From contig MJGA01000005.1 of the NCBI GenBank assembly GCA_001910725.1, positions 1,302,001 through 1,366,000 on the forward strand: DNA of 64,000 nucleotides, given 5' to 3'. A program made the translations under genes and the position numbers. Below, piece by piece: positions 9,575-20,300 of the stretch. The notes under the pieces were generated by a model. That model searched no databases. It was not told where the DNA came from and saw only the letters and a list, made by a program, of their open reading frames with translations. This DNA is from Phanerodontia chrysosporium. Lineage: Eukaryota > Basidiomycota > Agaricomycetes > Polyporales > Phanerochaetaceae. Within the stretch, counting starts at the first letter, position 1. The number at the start of each line of letters is the position of its first letter.

Positions 9575-12500
9575 ATGTTTTCGCGGCGCTGCGCCGACGC
9601 ACATGTGCAGGTGTGCGAAGGGCATTGGGCACCTAAAGAAAGGCGTAAATGGCTCGAACGCGTAGCAGGGCAGTACATACCTACAATGCACACCTCGTGC
9701 GCTGCCCTGAGTTCGGATTCGTTGAGGACTGGCACGTCTGAGAGCTGCCAGGGTCGAGGGGAAGTCGCCCAGGTACCCCAGGGCATAGGGGACTTCTGTG
9801 ACCGAAACGGGAGAGTTAGCAGGCCAGAGAGTGATAAGGAGCAGAAGGGGGACTCACCAGAACGTGTTCTCCGGCTGCTCAGCTCGAGTCTTGGCTATAG
9901 ACCGACGTTTTCGCCTGTTTGCACGACTTCTGAGCCTTCTCGAAGCGTTCTCAGCATGTCCGACGCTTGGGACATGCAGCTCGTGCATCATGAGCCGCAT
10001 GGCCATCTGGGTATTCACGTTTCTGGGTCGTCCTTGTTTACGCACGAAGTCCTGGGCCCCGGTCGCGACGCGATCTCCTTCCGTGTGCCGACGCAATGCT
10101 TCCCCTTCAATCAGGCCCTCTGGTACGCATACAACGCGAGGCTATACCTCACCGTGCGACCAGGGCATGGCCTGCTTGGAGTCTTCGCAATGCGCCCGCG
10201 CCTCGGACGATACTTCAACGCGGACACGCCAGGCGACGACCACGCGATCCTGAAGTTCAAGACGGACGACGGCGCAGCCTTCTACATTCCTCTGGCAGAG
10301 CCAGGGAAAGGCACCGTCGCCCGGGTCAGTATCACGACTCAGCTGCTCACGGGGTGCCTCGTACCTGAGATGTACCAGGCCGGCGACCATATGTTTCCTA
10401 TGATTGTCGCCCCGCAGCACCTCGTGCAGCTCCTTGAGGAGACGGATGGACTCTTTCGTGAGTACGAAACGCATGTGCGAGGATTATTGGTACTCACCTA
10501 TGATCCCCCGCCCCCAGTTCCTGAGTTCAAGGCTGCGCTCGGCCGTGTTCGCGAAATCATGGAGCGCGACCACCCTGACGTCGAGATCTTCGGCCGCGAC
10601 CGGCTGCGGATTACTTGGCCGTGGGGAGAATGGGTGCTGGATAGGAATGGGAACATGCAGGCGCTGAGGGATGAAGAAGAAACGTACCAGGAGGACGAGA
10701 TGGAGGATGTGAGGAAACGGCGCGACGACGAGAAGCCGCGGCCAGAGTTGATACCGCTGCCGCAAGCGGTGTTTGACTTTGCTGGCCAGAGGGTGCAGTC
10801 GCCGTCGAGCCGTCGAGAGGAGCAGGGACTAGTAGAGAATGGACCGAGGAGGGATGAGATGAGGGCACGCGAGACCGAGGCGAAGAGGTTCTGCGAGCAA
10901 GCGCGACTGCTGATCGCCGGGTATGCGGCCCTCAAGTCCGGTAAGCCGTGTGATGGGCATGATCGCAGGTACGCACATGAAAAGCCACGCGAGCGAGGCA
11001 CTGACACAAAGCCGCCCAGACTTCTGGCCACGGACAGCAGCCCGCACATGGTTGTTCCCCGGCCCGAACTGGAGCGGTCGGACATCACCGACTTCTTCAA
11101 GTCGCTGACAGCCGACCTGGGCGCGCCCGTCTCCGAGGACCCACGGCGGCGCTGGTTCCCAATCAGGCTTGCCGTCGGGCCAGGACCTTCAACCGCGGCA
11201 AGTGCCGAAGGCGCATCAAGCTCGGGCTCGGTGTCGCCTACGGCTTACTCTGCCGGGTCTCCGCTCTCGTCAACCACTTCGTTCCACACGCCCCCCATCC
11301 CTTTCAGCCCTCCACGCCCAGCGACTGCATCACCCCGTATCGATGTCGGACGACGTACTCAAGACGTGCACGAGGCCCTCAAAGCTGTCAAGGAGGTGAT
11401 GAGGGAAGTAGGAGTTGGACGAGAACACGGAGAGTTACACGGGACTCCTGCAGGAGCAGGAGAAGGTATGCTTCACGCCGCTCGGACTGCGCTGACGCCC
11501 TATTTGTGCCGAGACACAGATTCGGCGCACCAACAGGCACTGCGTCCCTCGCAGGTCCTGCACATCAACGCTGCAGTCGAGGCCGACGTGATCGAGAGGC
11601 CGTCTACACCATACCTCAAGCCGGTGGACGAGCACGCGGTTCCCCGCTACGGAACGGCCGACTTCTCCCCCTCTCCACTCCAGCTACCCTCGCCGCTGTT
11701 GAACCATGTGCCCAACGGACTCACGCTGTCGCCGCAGAAGCAGCAAGTCATACCACGCACGGTACGCACGCAGCCGCTGAGACTGCCTTGGCATGGCGCT
11801 GACGAGGCCGCGCAGAGTTCTACCAGCCCAGCCTCGCCCAGCAGCAGCTGTCCAAGCCTGGTACTCAGCTCCCCCCACGACGATGACGCTCTCAGCACGC
11901 TATACAAGCGGCTGGAGGAGGGGCAGCACAACGCCAGCAACTACGACGCATGGAATGCCGCGTTCACGGTGAACGCGGACAGCATGGACGTAGAAGAGCC
12001 AGACACTCGGGCAGCACCACCACAAGATGACTTCGAGGTGCTCGACGAGGCGGTCATCGAAGAGGCTCGGCGCGAGTTCGTACACCGCGCTACACGCAAC
12101 GACTTGGACGCACGCATGGATGAAGAAGAACGGCCCTTTCGGAGGGACACCACCGGCAGCTCCAGCTCTGCCAGTACGCAAGAGTCCCCCGAGTCTGCGA
12201 TCGAGGAGCCTTACACCAGGCCGCTCACCATCGAGGAAGCACGCGCCGCCGGCCCTCCGCCTTCCGTGGTCGCGCCCGCCCCGCGCATCCCCTTACCAGC
12301 GCGCCCTCGATTCGCACCGACGTTCACGTATCAGCAGCAAGCGACTCACGGACAAGGCGAAGGCATGCCCAGGGTCAGAGAGTCCGCAGGCGAGCTCCAC
12401 TCGCTACTGCGCCTCCCCAACCCTAAGCAGGCCTTCGCTCGGTACCAGCGCGACGGATACCTCGGGACCCTCGCTCTGGCAGGAGCTGCAGCAGTACGCA

Positions 12501-12880
12501 ATACCGCGATCCCAGCCCTTCACAGCGAAGTCAACGACGCTGTCCACGCTGGACTCCTGCAAGACATGGTCGACGCACGCAGTGGGAAGACCGAGCTCTC
12601 CGTCGAGATGCTCGAGATGTTCTACCCGTACCACGAGGACCGCGACACGCCCTACCTGTACCCCGAGGAGCAGATGTCCTTGCGACGCTGCATCTTCTTT
12701 TGGACGGCGTGGAACTCCCTCGGCCAGCACGACGAACGCATCAAGTGGCTTCAAAGCCTCCTCCACCTGCAGTCAGGCAACCGGGCAGACAATCGCAACG
12801 TCCGACGTATGCGCCAGAATGGGCGCCTTGGCCCTGCAGGACGCGGACGCGATGTGGTCACCTACGGGGGATCGCTTTGA
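9575..12880 (+). CDS. Element A ORF3, large protein of unknown family
   Basis: The open frame is 1101 codons. The well-structured part begins at the ATG at 9956 (MSDAWDMQLVHH), which I prefer as start. The 127 codons before it are low-complexity. Residues just after that start are a compact, aromatic-rich region of about 230 aa (PTQCFPFNQALWYAYNARL.., then GDHMFPMIVAPQH, then ITWPWGEWVLDRNGN). The middle is long, Pro/Ser/Thr-rich and disordered. The last 130 residues are again folded-looking (MLEMFYPYHEDRDTPYLYP, then RRCIFFWTAWNSLGQHDERI). There is no zinc knuckle, protease, polymerase or recombinase motif. The region is clearly GC-richer than gag and RT, which suggests separate ancestry, for example capture of a host gene or a piece of another element. 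Confidence 0.6.
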   Translation: MFSRRCADAHVQVCEGHWAPKERRKWLERVAGQYIPTMHTSCAALSSDSLRTGTSESCQGRGEVAQVPQGIGDFCDRNGRVSRPESDKEQKGDSPERVLRLLSSSLGYRPTFSPVCTTSEPSRSVLSMSDAWDMQLVHHEPHGHLGIHVSGSSLFTHEVLGPGRDAISFRVPTQCFPFNQALWYAYNARLYLTVRPGHGLLGVFAMRPRLGRYFNADTPGDDHAILKFKTDDGAAFYIPLAEPGKGTVARVSITTQLLTGCLVPEMYQAGDHMFPMIVAPQHLVQLLEETDGLFREYETHVRGLLVLTYDPPPPVPEFKAALGRVREIMERDHPDVEIFGRDRLRITWPWGEWVLDRNGNMQALRDEEETYQEDEMEDVRKRRDDEKPRPELIPLPQAVFDFAGQRVQSPSSRREEQGLVENGPRRDEMRARETEAKRFCEQARLLIAGYAALKSGKPCDGHDRRYAHEKPRERGTDTKPPRLLATDSSPHMVVPRPELERSDITDFFKSLTADLGAPVSEDPRRRWFPIRLAVGPGPSTAASAEGASSSGSVSPTAYSAGSPLSSTTSFHTPPIPFSPPRPATASPRIDVGRRTQDVHEALKAVKEVMREVGVGREHGELHGTPAGAGEGMLHAARTALTPYLCRDTDSAHQQALRPSQVLHINAAVEADVIERPSTPYLKPVDEHAVPRYGTADFSPSPLQLPSPLLNHVPNGLTLSPQKQQVIPRTVRTQPLRLPWHGADEAAQSSTSPASPSSSCPSLVLSSPHDDDALSTLYKRLEEGQHNASNYDAWNAAFTVNADSMDVEEPDTRAAPPQDDFEVLDEAVIEEARREFVHRATRNDLDARMDEEERPFRRDTTGSSSSASTQESPESAIEEPYTRPLTIEEARAAGPPPSVVAPAPRIPLPARPRFAPTFTYQQQATHGQGEGMPRVRESAGELHSLLRLPNPKQAFARYQRDGYLGTLALAGAAAVRNTAIPALHSEVNDAVHAGLLQDMVDARSGKTELSVEMLEMFYPYHEDRDTPYLYPEEQMSLRRCIFFWTAWNSLGQHDERIKWLQSLLHLQSGNRADNRNVRRMRQNGRLGPAGRGRDVVTYGGSL

Positions 12881-13016
12881 AGCGGTAAGTGCTTCGTTTG
12901 ATGCAGCCACTGTTCCATGGCAGGCTAACGGACGATTTCTCGCAGTAGTAGAGTCATTGCCGAGGACAGTCGAGGACGCATCAGGGTGGCAACGGCGCGA
13001 TAGCTGCCACCGCGGT

Positions 13017-16000
13017 ATGTTTTCATGGTTTACGACGTTTCTGTGTTTTCTTTTGACTTTGTTTCGATTTTCTTTTCTTTTGTTTGTATGGCCAGGACCC
13101 ACGGACGCTTACGTAGCCGACTCGCACGCGTTATACGCAACCGGCTCACGAGCCGTATGGCTTTTCGCAGGCGAGAACGGACTCGAGCGCGGCCTGGCGC
13201 GGATTCTTGGACTTGGGACTCGTACGTTAGACTTTATATGCGCCGCTGACGCTTTTTGTTGTGTTTCGGACTCGGACAGATTTTCTTTGGATTTTTCTGA
13301 CTTTTCTGTGGATTTTTCTGACTATTCTTTCGATTTTTCTTATCTTTTTTTCGGATTTGGACTTAGTACTACGGACGCGGACATGGATCGTGACAGGGAT
13401 AGAGAAACGGACTCGGACCCTTGTAGTACTACGGACTTGGACTCGGACTTGGACTCGGACTTGGACACGGACAAATGGCACTTGTACGCCGCACTTGTAC
13501 TAGTCGCAGGGAGCTTCACATCAATGTATGCCCTCTGGACACTGTATTATCGGCGCAAATCAAGTAAGCTTGCATGCCAGTCACTGGGGAACGTACAAGC
13601 ACAAGCGACCCCCGGACAGGCCGTCGAAAGCGACAGCATGCTTGAAGCCAGACACTCGATATTAACGACGACTTCGACTATGGATACAGGCCCGGACTCC
13701 ATGACGGCCATGATGTCATCACTACCAGCTATGCGCGATATACAGCCAGCGGCAAACCTTGCTGCGGCATCCGCGGACATCACGACATCAGCGCTAGAGA
13801 CCGGCACCAGAGCACCGCACGCTACCCGACGCAATGCCAACGATTCATGCCTGCTGCCATCAACGGTGGGCGCTCTCGCTCGATTTGGCAGCCCCGACAC
13901 CTGCGAAAGGCGCATCAGTGATCCACGTGACCTTGGCGCTTACCTGACCGAAGGCTTGCATGCAACCAGCCTAGAGAGCGGTAGCATGGGCGCTATACCT
14001 TCCAATGAATGTAATCAGCTTCAAACTTTCTATGCCACTATTCAAGAAGAAAGTCTGAACATTCAATGGGACGATATAGAACCGGTCTTAGTAACCACTG
14101 ACATGGACAAGTTCATGGAGGGCCTAGACGAAGAAGACACTATCATTACGTATGATGGTGAATACATGTTTTCATCCAAGCAGCAGATGAGCTCTCCTGA
14201 AGTACTTACGGCTTATAAAAGGGTTGATCGTAAGGTCAAACCTGTGCCTGCAGTATTCCCAGAAGATGCAAGAGTATTGCGACAGTTTCCTGAGGACCCA
14301 TTAGCCTCACTGCCTCCATTAACCCCACGACCACCTACTTTTGAACCCAATGGAGGGCGGCTAACCTTTGAAAACCTGGAAGCAATGAATCTGAATGCAA
14401 CAGGATTTCTATGGCCAGAGGAATTGAAGTTATTTCAGCATATACTTCAATTAAATCAAGCGCACTTTGTATTCGAAGACAGCCAACGAGGCTCCTTCAG
14501 GGAAGACTATTTCTCCCCGTACATCATTCCTGTGGTACCTCACGTTCCTTGGGCATTCAAGAATATCCCTATACCCTTAGGGATTCATCAAAAAGTCCTT
14601 GACCTGCTACGGGAAAAGATAGTCGCTGGAGTATATGAGTCTAGTCAATCCTCATATCGATCAAGATGGTTCTGTGTTCTCAAGAAAAGTGGCAAGCTAA
14701 GAATTGTACATGACTTACAGCCGCTGAACAAAGTAACTATACGAGATGCAGGATTGCCTCCCAACCTGGACAACTTCGTGGAGCCATTTGCTGGACGACA
14801 GTGTTACACGGTTTTTGACTTGTATTGGGGGTTTGATGCGCGCAAGGTGCACCCACAAAGCAGAGACCTTACAGCATTCATGACACCACTAGGGCTACTA
14901 CGCATCACTTCGCTACCCACAGGCTTTACCAACTCACCAGCTGAATTTCAAGCGTGCATGTCTTTTATACTGCAACATGAAATTCCTGATTACGCCAACA
15001 TCTTTATAGACGACTTACCTATTAAAGGTCCTAAGAGCCGTTATAAAGACAAGTTTGGAAGGCCAGAAGTATTGCAAGCCAATCCAGGTATACGACGGTT
15101 TATCTGGGAACATGCAAATGATGTACACCGGATTATTCACAGGGTTGGACATGCGGGAGGAACGTTCTCCCCCTCAAAGGTTCAACTAGCGCAGGAGGAA
15201 GTTCTTATTATTGGCCAGAAGTGTACTCCAGAGGGGCGGTTGCCAGATAGTCAGAAGATCGAGAAGGTTCTGAAATGGCCACCCTTAAAGACAGTAAAGG
15301 ATGTCAGAGGATTTCTTGGTCTTTGTGGTACAGTACGCATCTGGATTGAGAACTATTCAGCTAAGGCACGACCCTTGGCAGAACTCATACGCCACGATGT
15401 GGAGTTTGAATGGGACGCACGGCGACAAGCAGCCTTTGAAGAACTGAAACAGGCAATTACGTCACCACCAGCTCTACGCCCCATTGACTATGACTCAGAA
15501 CGACCTGTGGTGTTATCAGTAGACTCCAGCATAATTGCAGTAGGGTTCATACTCGCACAGTATGACGAGAATGGCAAGAAGAGACCAGCAAGATACGGTT
15601 CAATCCCAATGAACAGTATAGAATCACGCTACTCTCAGCCCAAACTGGAATTATATGGGTTATTCAGAGCACTGCGAGCTTATCGCCTTTACATTATTGG
15701 AGTTAAGCACATGATAGTGGAGGTGGATGCGAAGTACATTAAAGGAATGCTTAACGACCCTGACCTTCAACCTAATGCCACCATCAATAGGTGGATCCAG
15801 GGCATTCTTTTATTTGACTTCGAGTTAGTTCACGTACCAGCAAACAAACATCGAGGACCCGACGCCTTATCAAGGAAGGAGATGGCAGAAGGAGAAGAGA
15901 TAGTTGAAGAAGACGACAGTTGGTTGGACGACATACCCCTGTTGATACCCGAACAATGCGGACCATGGATGAATATTGTGTCGCTCTACACACGCTTAGT

Positions 16001-16663
16001 GAGCTCGGTTCCTGAGCCCACCATCAGAACTTTCAAAGCATGTTTGTACGAGCCTGACGAGCCCATGGTAGAGCATGTGTTTGCAGCATCAACCCAGCAG
16101 CAAGAACGAACGTTAGCAGATATTTACCACTTTCTGCAAACTACCCGGACACCTCAGTTTCAGACTACCCAAGAAAAGCAGCGGTTCATTCAGAAGGCAT
16201 TACGCTTCTATGTAACAGGAAAGGCCATGTACAAACGGCGTGGTTTACAAGGACCTGCCAAGGTCATATTCCGTGCACATAAGCGTGAGGAATTGCTTCA
16301 AGCTGCACATGAGGGACAAGGACATAGAGGAGCAGAAGCAGTCATGGCCATGTTAAAGGAACGTTTCTATTGGCCTAATATGTGGCAGGACATTCGCCAT
16401 CATGTCCAGTCATGTCATCAATGCCAGAAACGAAGTGTACGAAAGGCACAGGTACCTATCATGGTCTCAACACCATCGACACTGTTCTTGAAAGTCTATG
16501 TGGACGTCATGTTCATGCCTAAGTCACATGGCTACCGGTACATAGCAGCAGCACGTGAGGACTTATCAGGAGCAGCAGAAGGACGGTCACTCAAGCGCAA
16601 TGATGCACTTAGCATGTCCAAGTTCTTGTGGGAACAAGTCTTCTGCAGATATGGAGCAGTTGG
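13017..16663 (+). CDS. Element A Pol, 5' part: RT, RNase H, integrase N-terminus
   Basis: This frame is open from 12027 but overlaps ORF3 at first. The ATG at 13017 is the first one clear of ORF3 with a plausible protein after it, and the true start is uncertain. With the 3' part (24372-25251) the coding length is 4527 nt, exactly 1509 codons. From this ATG there is a hydrophobic N-terminus, an Asp/Ser/Phe low-complexity tract, and a predicted membrane segment followed by RRK (about residues 155-180). RT spans about 540-700 (LRIVHDLQPLN; catalytic IFIDD, a variant of YxDD). RNase H is near 830-930 (VDSS.., LELYGL, VDAK). The integrase HHCC zinc finger is near 1095-1140 (GHRG..; CHQCQK). The integrase core begins with VDVMF and is then cut by element B. 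Confidence 0.88.
13602..13616 (+). repeat. Internal copy of element A 3'-terminal motif
   Basis: CAAGCGACCCCCGGA occurs here and again at 25281-25295, where it directly abuts the 3' LTR. Both copies are preceded within 25 nt by ACTGGGGA. In the terminal copy this is the position where a plus-strand primer (polypurine tract) would lie. Confidence 0.8.
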
Positions 16664-17357
16664 TGTCGCGGAGCTGAGGCTCAACGCTACACGAGGGAGG
16701 ACGGATGGGGACGACGACGACTGGGCGCAGCGGAGCGAGTCACGCGGCGACGCACAACTTATGCAGCTGTCCGTATTGACCAAGATAACATTAGCAGACT
16801 ATTCTACTATACAAGCTGGGGCTTACCTGTCCGTATTGACCAAGAGGTCGAGATGACGGACAGGAGCGAGGAGTGCTACCCTTATATACTACAGAGTCTT
16901 TAGGGCAGGCTGTACGATTACCTAAGCTGATGGGCAGTGCTTGGCATAGCCGGCGAGGCTGCGACGCGGGCTGCGCGGCGAGGCTGTGCGGGGGCTATGT
17001 CACGAGGCTGTGTCAGCTGGCAGTGTCCGAGGCTGCGTCGGACCGAGGCTGTGTCATGGGGATGATCAGCTCGGCGAGCCTCGGCGAGGGGAGTCATCAG
17101 GGATGACAGTGCCTCCTCGGCGATCCGGGGAACCGGTTGCAGGGCAGACCGGTGATCCGGGCAGTGTCTGAGCGCGCAGCGGGATGCGCTGGCGTCTAGG
17201 GGTGATGCGCCATCAGGGCGCTGGCGCTGAGTGGCCAGGCGCTGAGTGTGGGCGGCTAGGACTCCAGACGGCGCGAGGGCTGCTCGCCGGTTGGATTAAT
17301 CGAGGAAAATAGCTGAAAATCGGCGAAAAATAGGGCTGCGCCGTCACATCCGTGACA
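16664..17357 (-). repeat. Element B 3' LTR
   Basis: 694 bp, identical in length to 23673-24366, with no mismatch seen on reading along. The preceding polypurine tract at 17358-17375 marks this as the 3' LTR. Flanking 5-bp duplication GTTGG is at 16659-16663. Confidence 0.96.
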
Positions 17358-17375
17358 TTACCCCCCTCCTAAAAC
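17358..17375 (-). other. Polypurine tract of element B
   Basis: On the minus strand the bases just before the 3' LTR read TTTTAGGAGGGGGGTAA. A purine run abutting the LTR is the expected plus-strand primer, and it fixes the element's orientation. Confidence 0.85.
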
Positions 17376-17395
17376 CGAGCGTCCTCGCGAGGTCG

Positions 17396-20300
17396 TTAGA
17401 TGTGGCGCCCCTCCTCCCAATCGAGATCGGCTTTAGCGCGATCAGAGGCAGAAAGGTGAGAGACGTCGACTTCGGTGACGAACGGGCGAAAGGAGGCGGC
17501 GAGGGCCTCGAAGGCGGTGGCAGCGAGCTTGCGGGGCGCTTCCGGATTTTCGCGATGGAACTTGTTGACCAGGGCCTTGGCGTGCTTGAGGTTGTCTGCC
17601 TTTTCCCACGTGTCGCCGGCTTGGCCGTAGCCTTTCCAGCGGACTTTGTACTGCAGTTGGCGGCGGTATATGCGGCTGTCGAGGACCTTCTCGACGACGT
17701 ATTCTTCTTCGCCGGCAACCTTGACAGGTTTGGGAGGTAGGGGCGTCTCGACGCCCTGATCGTGCCACGGGCTGAGGCGGTTGACATGGAAAACCGGGTG
17801 GATTTTCAGCCAGCTCGGGAGCTTGAGCCGATAGTCCAGATCACCGATCTTTTCCAGAACCTTAAACGGACCCAGCTGGCGAGGGCCAAGCTTGGGTGAA
17901 GGCTGATCGATGCTGAGGTCCTTTGTGCTGAGCCAAACCTGGTCGCCGACTTTGAAGGAGTGGGCGCGTTTCTTCGCGGCTTCGTACTCTTCTTTCATGC
18001 GGGCTTTGGTAAGGCGCAGGGCAGCTTCGGCCTCTTTGCGAACGTGAGCCATGCGATCTAGGCGCTCGTCGAGGGCGGGAACCTTGGTGTGTTTTCCGGC
18101 CGGGATCGTAAAGTCCGGTGTGTAGCCGTAGACAATCTCGAAGGGCGTGCGCTCGGTAGCACTAGACACGTGCGAATTCAGGGTGAACTCAGCCATCGGG
18201 AGCCAATCGACCCAGTCGTCTTGGCGCTGGGAAACGAAGAGACGCAGGAATTTCTCGACTTCCTGATTCTTGCGCTCGACCTTGCCGTTGCCTTCTGGGT
18301 GATACGCCGTGGTGAGACCAGTAGCGATGCCGAGGCGCTTGTACAGCGCTCGCATGTACTGTGCAGCAAACTGGGGTCCGCGATCGGAGAAGATCTTGCG
18401 CGGGAGGCCGTGGAGGCGGAAGATGTCCGTGTAGTGGACGTCGCCCATGCCGGCGGCGGTGATCGTCGAGTCGACCGGGACAAGGTGGCACTGATCCGAA
18501 TAGTGGTCCACGTAGACCGCGATCGAGTCCTTCTTGGTCTTGGCGTCGCGCGGGAGTTGTGTGATGAGATCCACGCCGACGTGTTCCCAGGGCCCTGAAG
18601 GGACATCGTGGGGCTGCAGAGTGGCTTTCGGGTGCGGGGCGGACTTGTACCGTTGACATTGATCGCAGCCGAGCATGTAGCGGCTAACGTCGGCGGAGAT
18701 GCGCGGCCACCAATAGTACCGAGAGACCAATTCGAGGGTGGTGTGTTTCCCAGGGTGTCCGGCAGTCGGCGCGTCGTGACAAGACTTGATGACGTCGTTG
18801 CGCAGCGCGGCACTATTCGGGACATAGACTTTCCCATGGTAGTACAGAAGGCCATTGTCTTCTTCCCATTCGAGAACGCCGTTGCGCAGCTTGCGGGGCC
18901 CCTTGGTCCGGAGAGTCTGCAGAGCGTCTGCGACTTCCTTTTCTTTCTCGGAGCAGTCGCGAATGCGCTTCTCGAGGGGGGAGGGGTTTGCGAAAGCTAC
19001 CGTGGCGGCTATCTTGAACAGCTCTGGCTTCAGTACTATCTGAGAGCGATTGTCCTCTTCATCGGAGACATGCAACGAGGAGGGCCGGGAGAGCGGATCG
19101 GCGAGGAGATGCGTTTTGCCGGGGCGGTGGATGATGCGGAAGTCGTATTCAGCGAGGTAGGAAGCCCACCGGGCTTGTCGCCGCGTGAGATTCTGCGCAG
19201 TCTTCCAGTACTGGAGATTCTGATGATCGGTCCAGATCTCGAAAGGCTCCGGGAGACCTTCGAGGAACTGACGCCAGTCCTTGAGAGCTTCGATGATTGC
19301 AAGCATCTCGCGGTCCCAGATCTCGTAATTCCGCTCGGCGGGGCTCATGGTCTGCGAGCGATACGCGATTGGATGCCAGAGACCGTCCTCAGGGTTGCGT
19401 TGAGCTATGACTCCGCCGGTGGCGTAACCAGAAGCATCGGTCTCAACGCGAGTCGGCCGATCAATGCTCCACATGGCGAGCACGGGCTGAGTCGTGAAAG
19501 CGCGCTTGAGCGTCTCGAAGGCTTCTGCCTGTGCGGGACCCCAATTAAACGGAGTGTCCTTCTTCGTCAGATCGTGCAGCGGGCGGCAGATCTTTGAGAA
19601 GTCCTTGATGAAACGGCGATAGAAATTGGCGAACCCGACGAAGCCTCGTACGTCTTTGAGGTTCTTCGGGGTCGGCCACTCGGCTACAGCCTTAACCTTG
19701 CCGGGATCCATGCCGACTTGTCCTTCGCTGATGAGGAGCCCAAGATACTCGATCTCTGAGCGTTCGAACTCGCATTTCTCGGGCCGAAGGTACAGATCGT
19801 ACTTGGCGAGGCGCGCCAGGACCTCGTGAACAATCTTTCGATGCGAAGCGAGATCGTTCGACCAGATGAGGATGTCGTCGAGGTACACTGCGACCTTGCT
19901 TTCAGCGATGAGGTCAGCGAAGATGTGGTTCATGAGGGCCTGGAACGTGGCGGGGCTGTTGCACAGACCGAAGTACATGACTCTGGGCTCGAAGAGACCG
20001 CGGTTGGTGACGAAGGCGGCTTTCCACTCGTCACCTTCCTTAATCCGGACGTTGTTGTAGCCCCAACGGACGTCGAACTTGGTGAAGATCTTGGCGCCCT
20101 GGAGCTTCCCGATGATGTCGGAGGCGAGCGGAAGGGGATAGCGATTCTTCACGGTGATGTCGTTGAGCTTGCGGTAATCCTGGATAAACCGGAGCTTGCC
20201 GTCCTTTTTCTTGATGAAGAAGACAGGGGAAGCGATCGGAGACTTGCTGGGGACGATATAGCCTTTGGCGAGTGCGTCGTCGATGAACCGCTGTAGTTCT

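Noticed and set aside
12886..13280. Intron-like tracts (GTAAGT..CAG, GTATGT..CCAG, GTACGT..ACAG) between ORF3 and pol of element A
   Set aside because: Splicing the first leads straight into a stop codon, the pol frame is open across all of them, and a retrotransposed element should have lost introns.
13227..13481. Minus-strand ORF rich in Arg/Lys/Val
   Set aside because: It is the antisense of an Asp/Ser/Phe simple-sequence tract and has no independent protein character.
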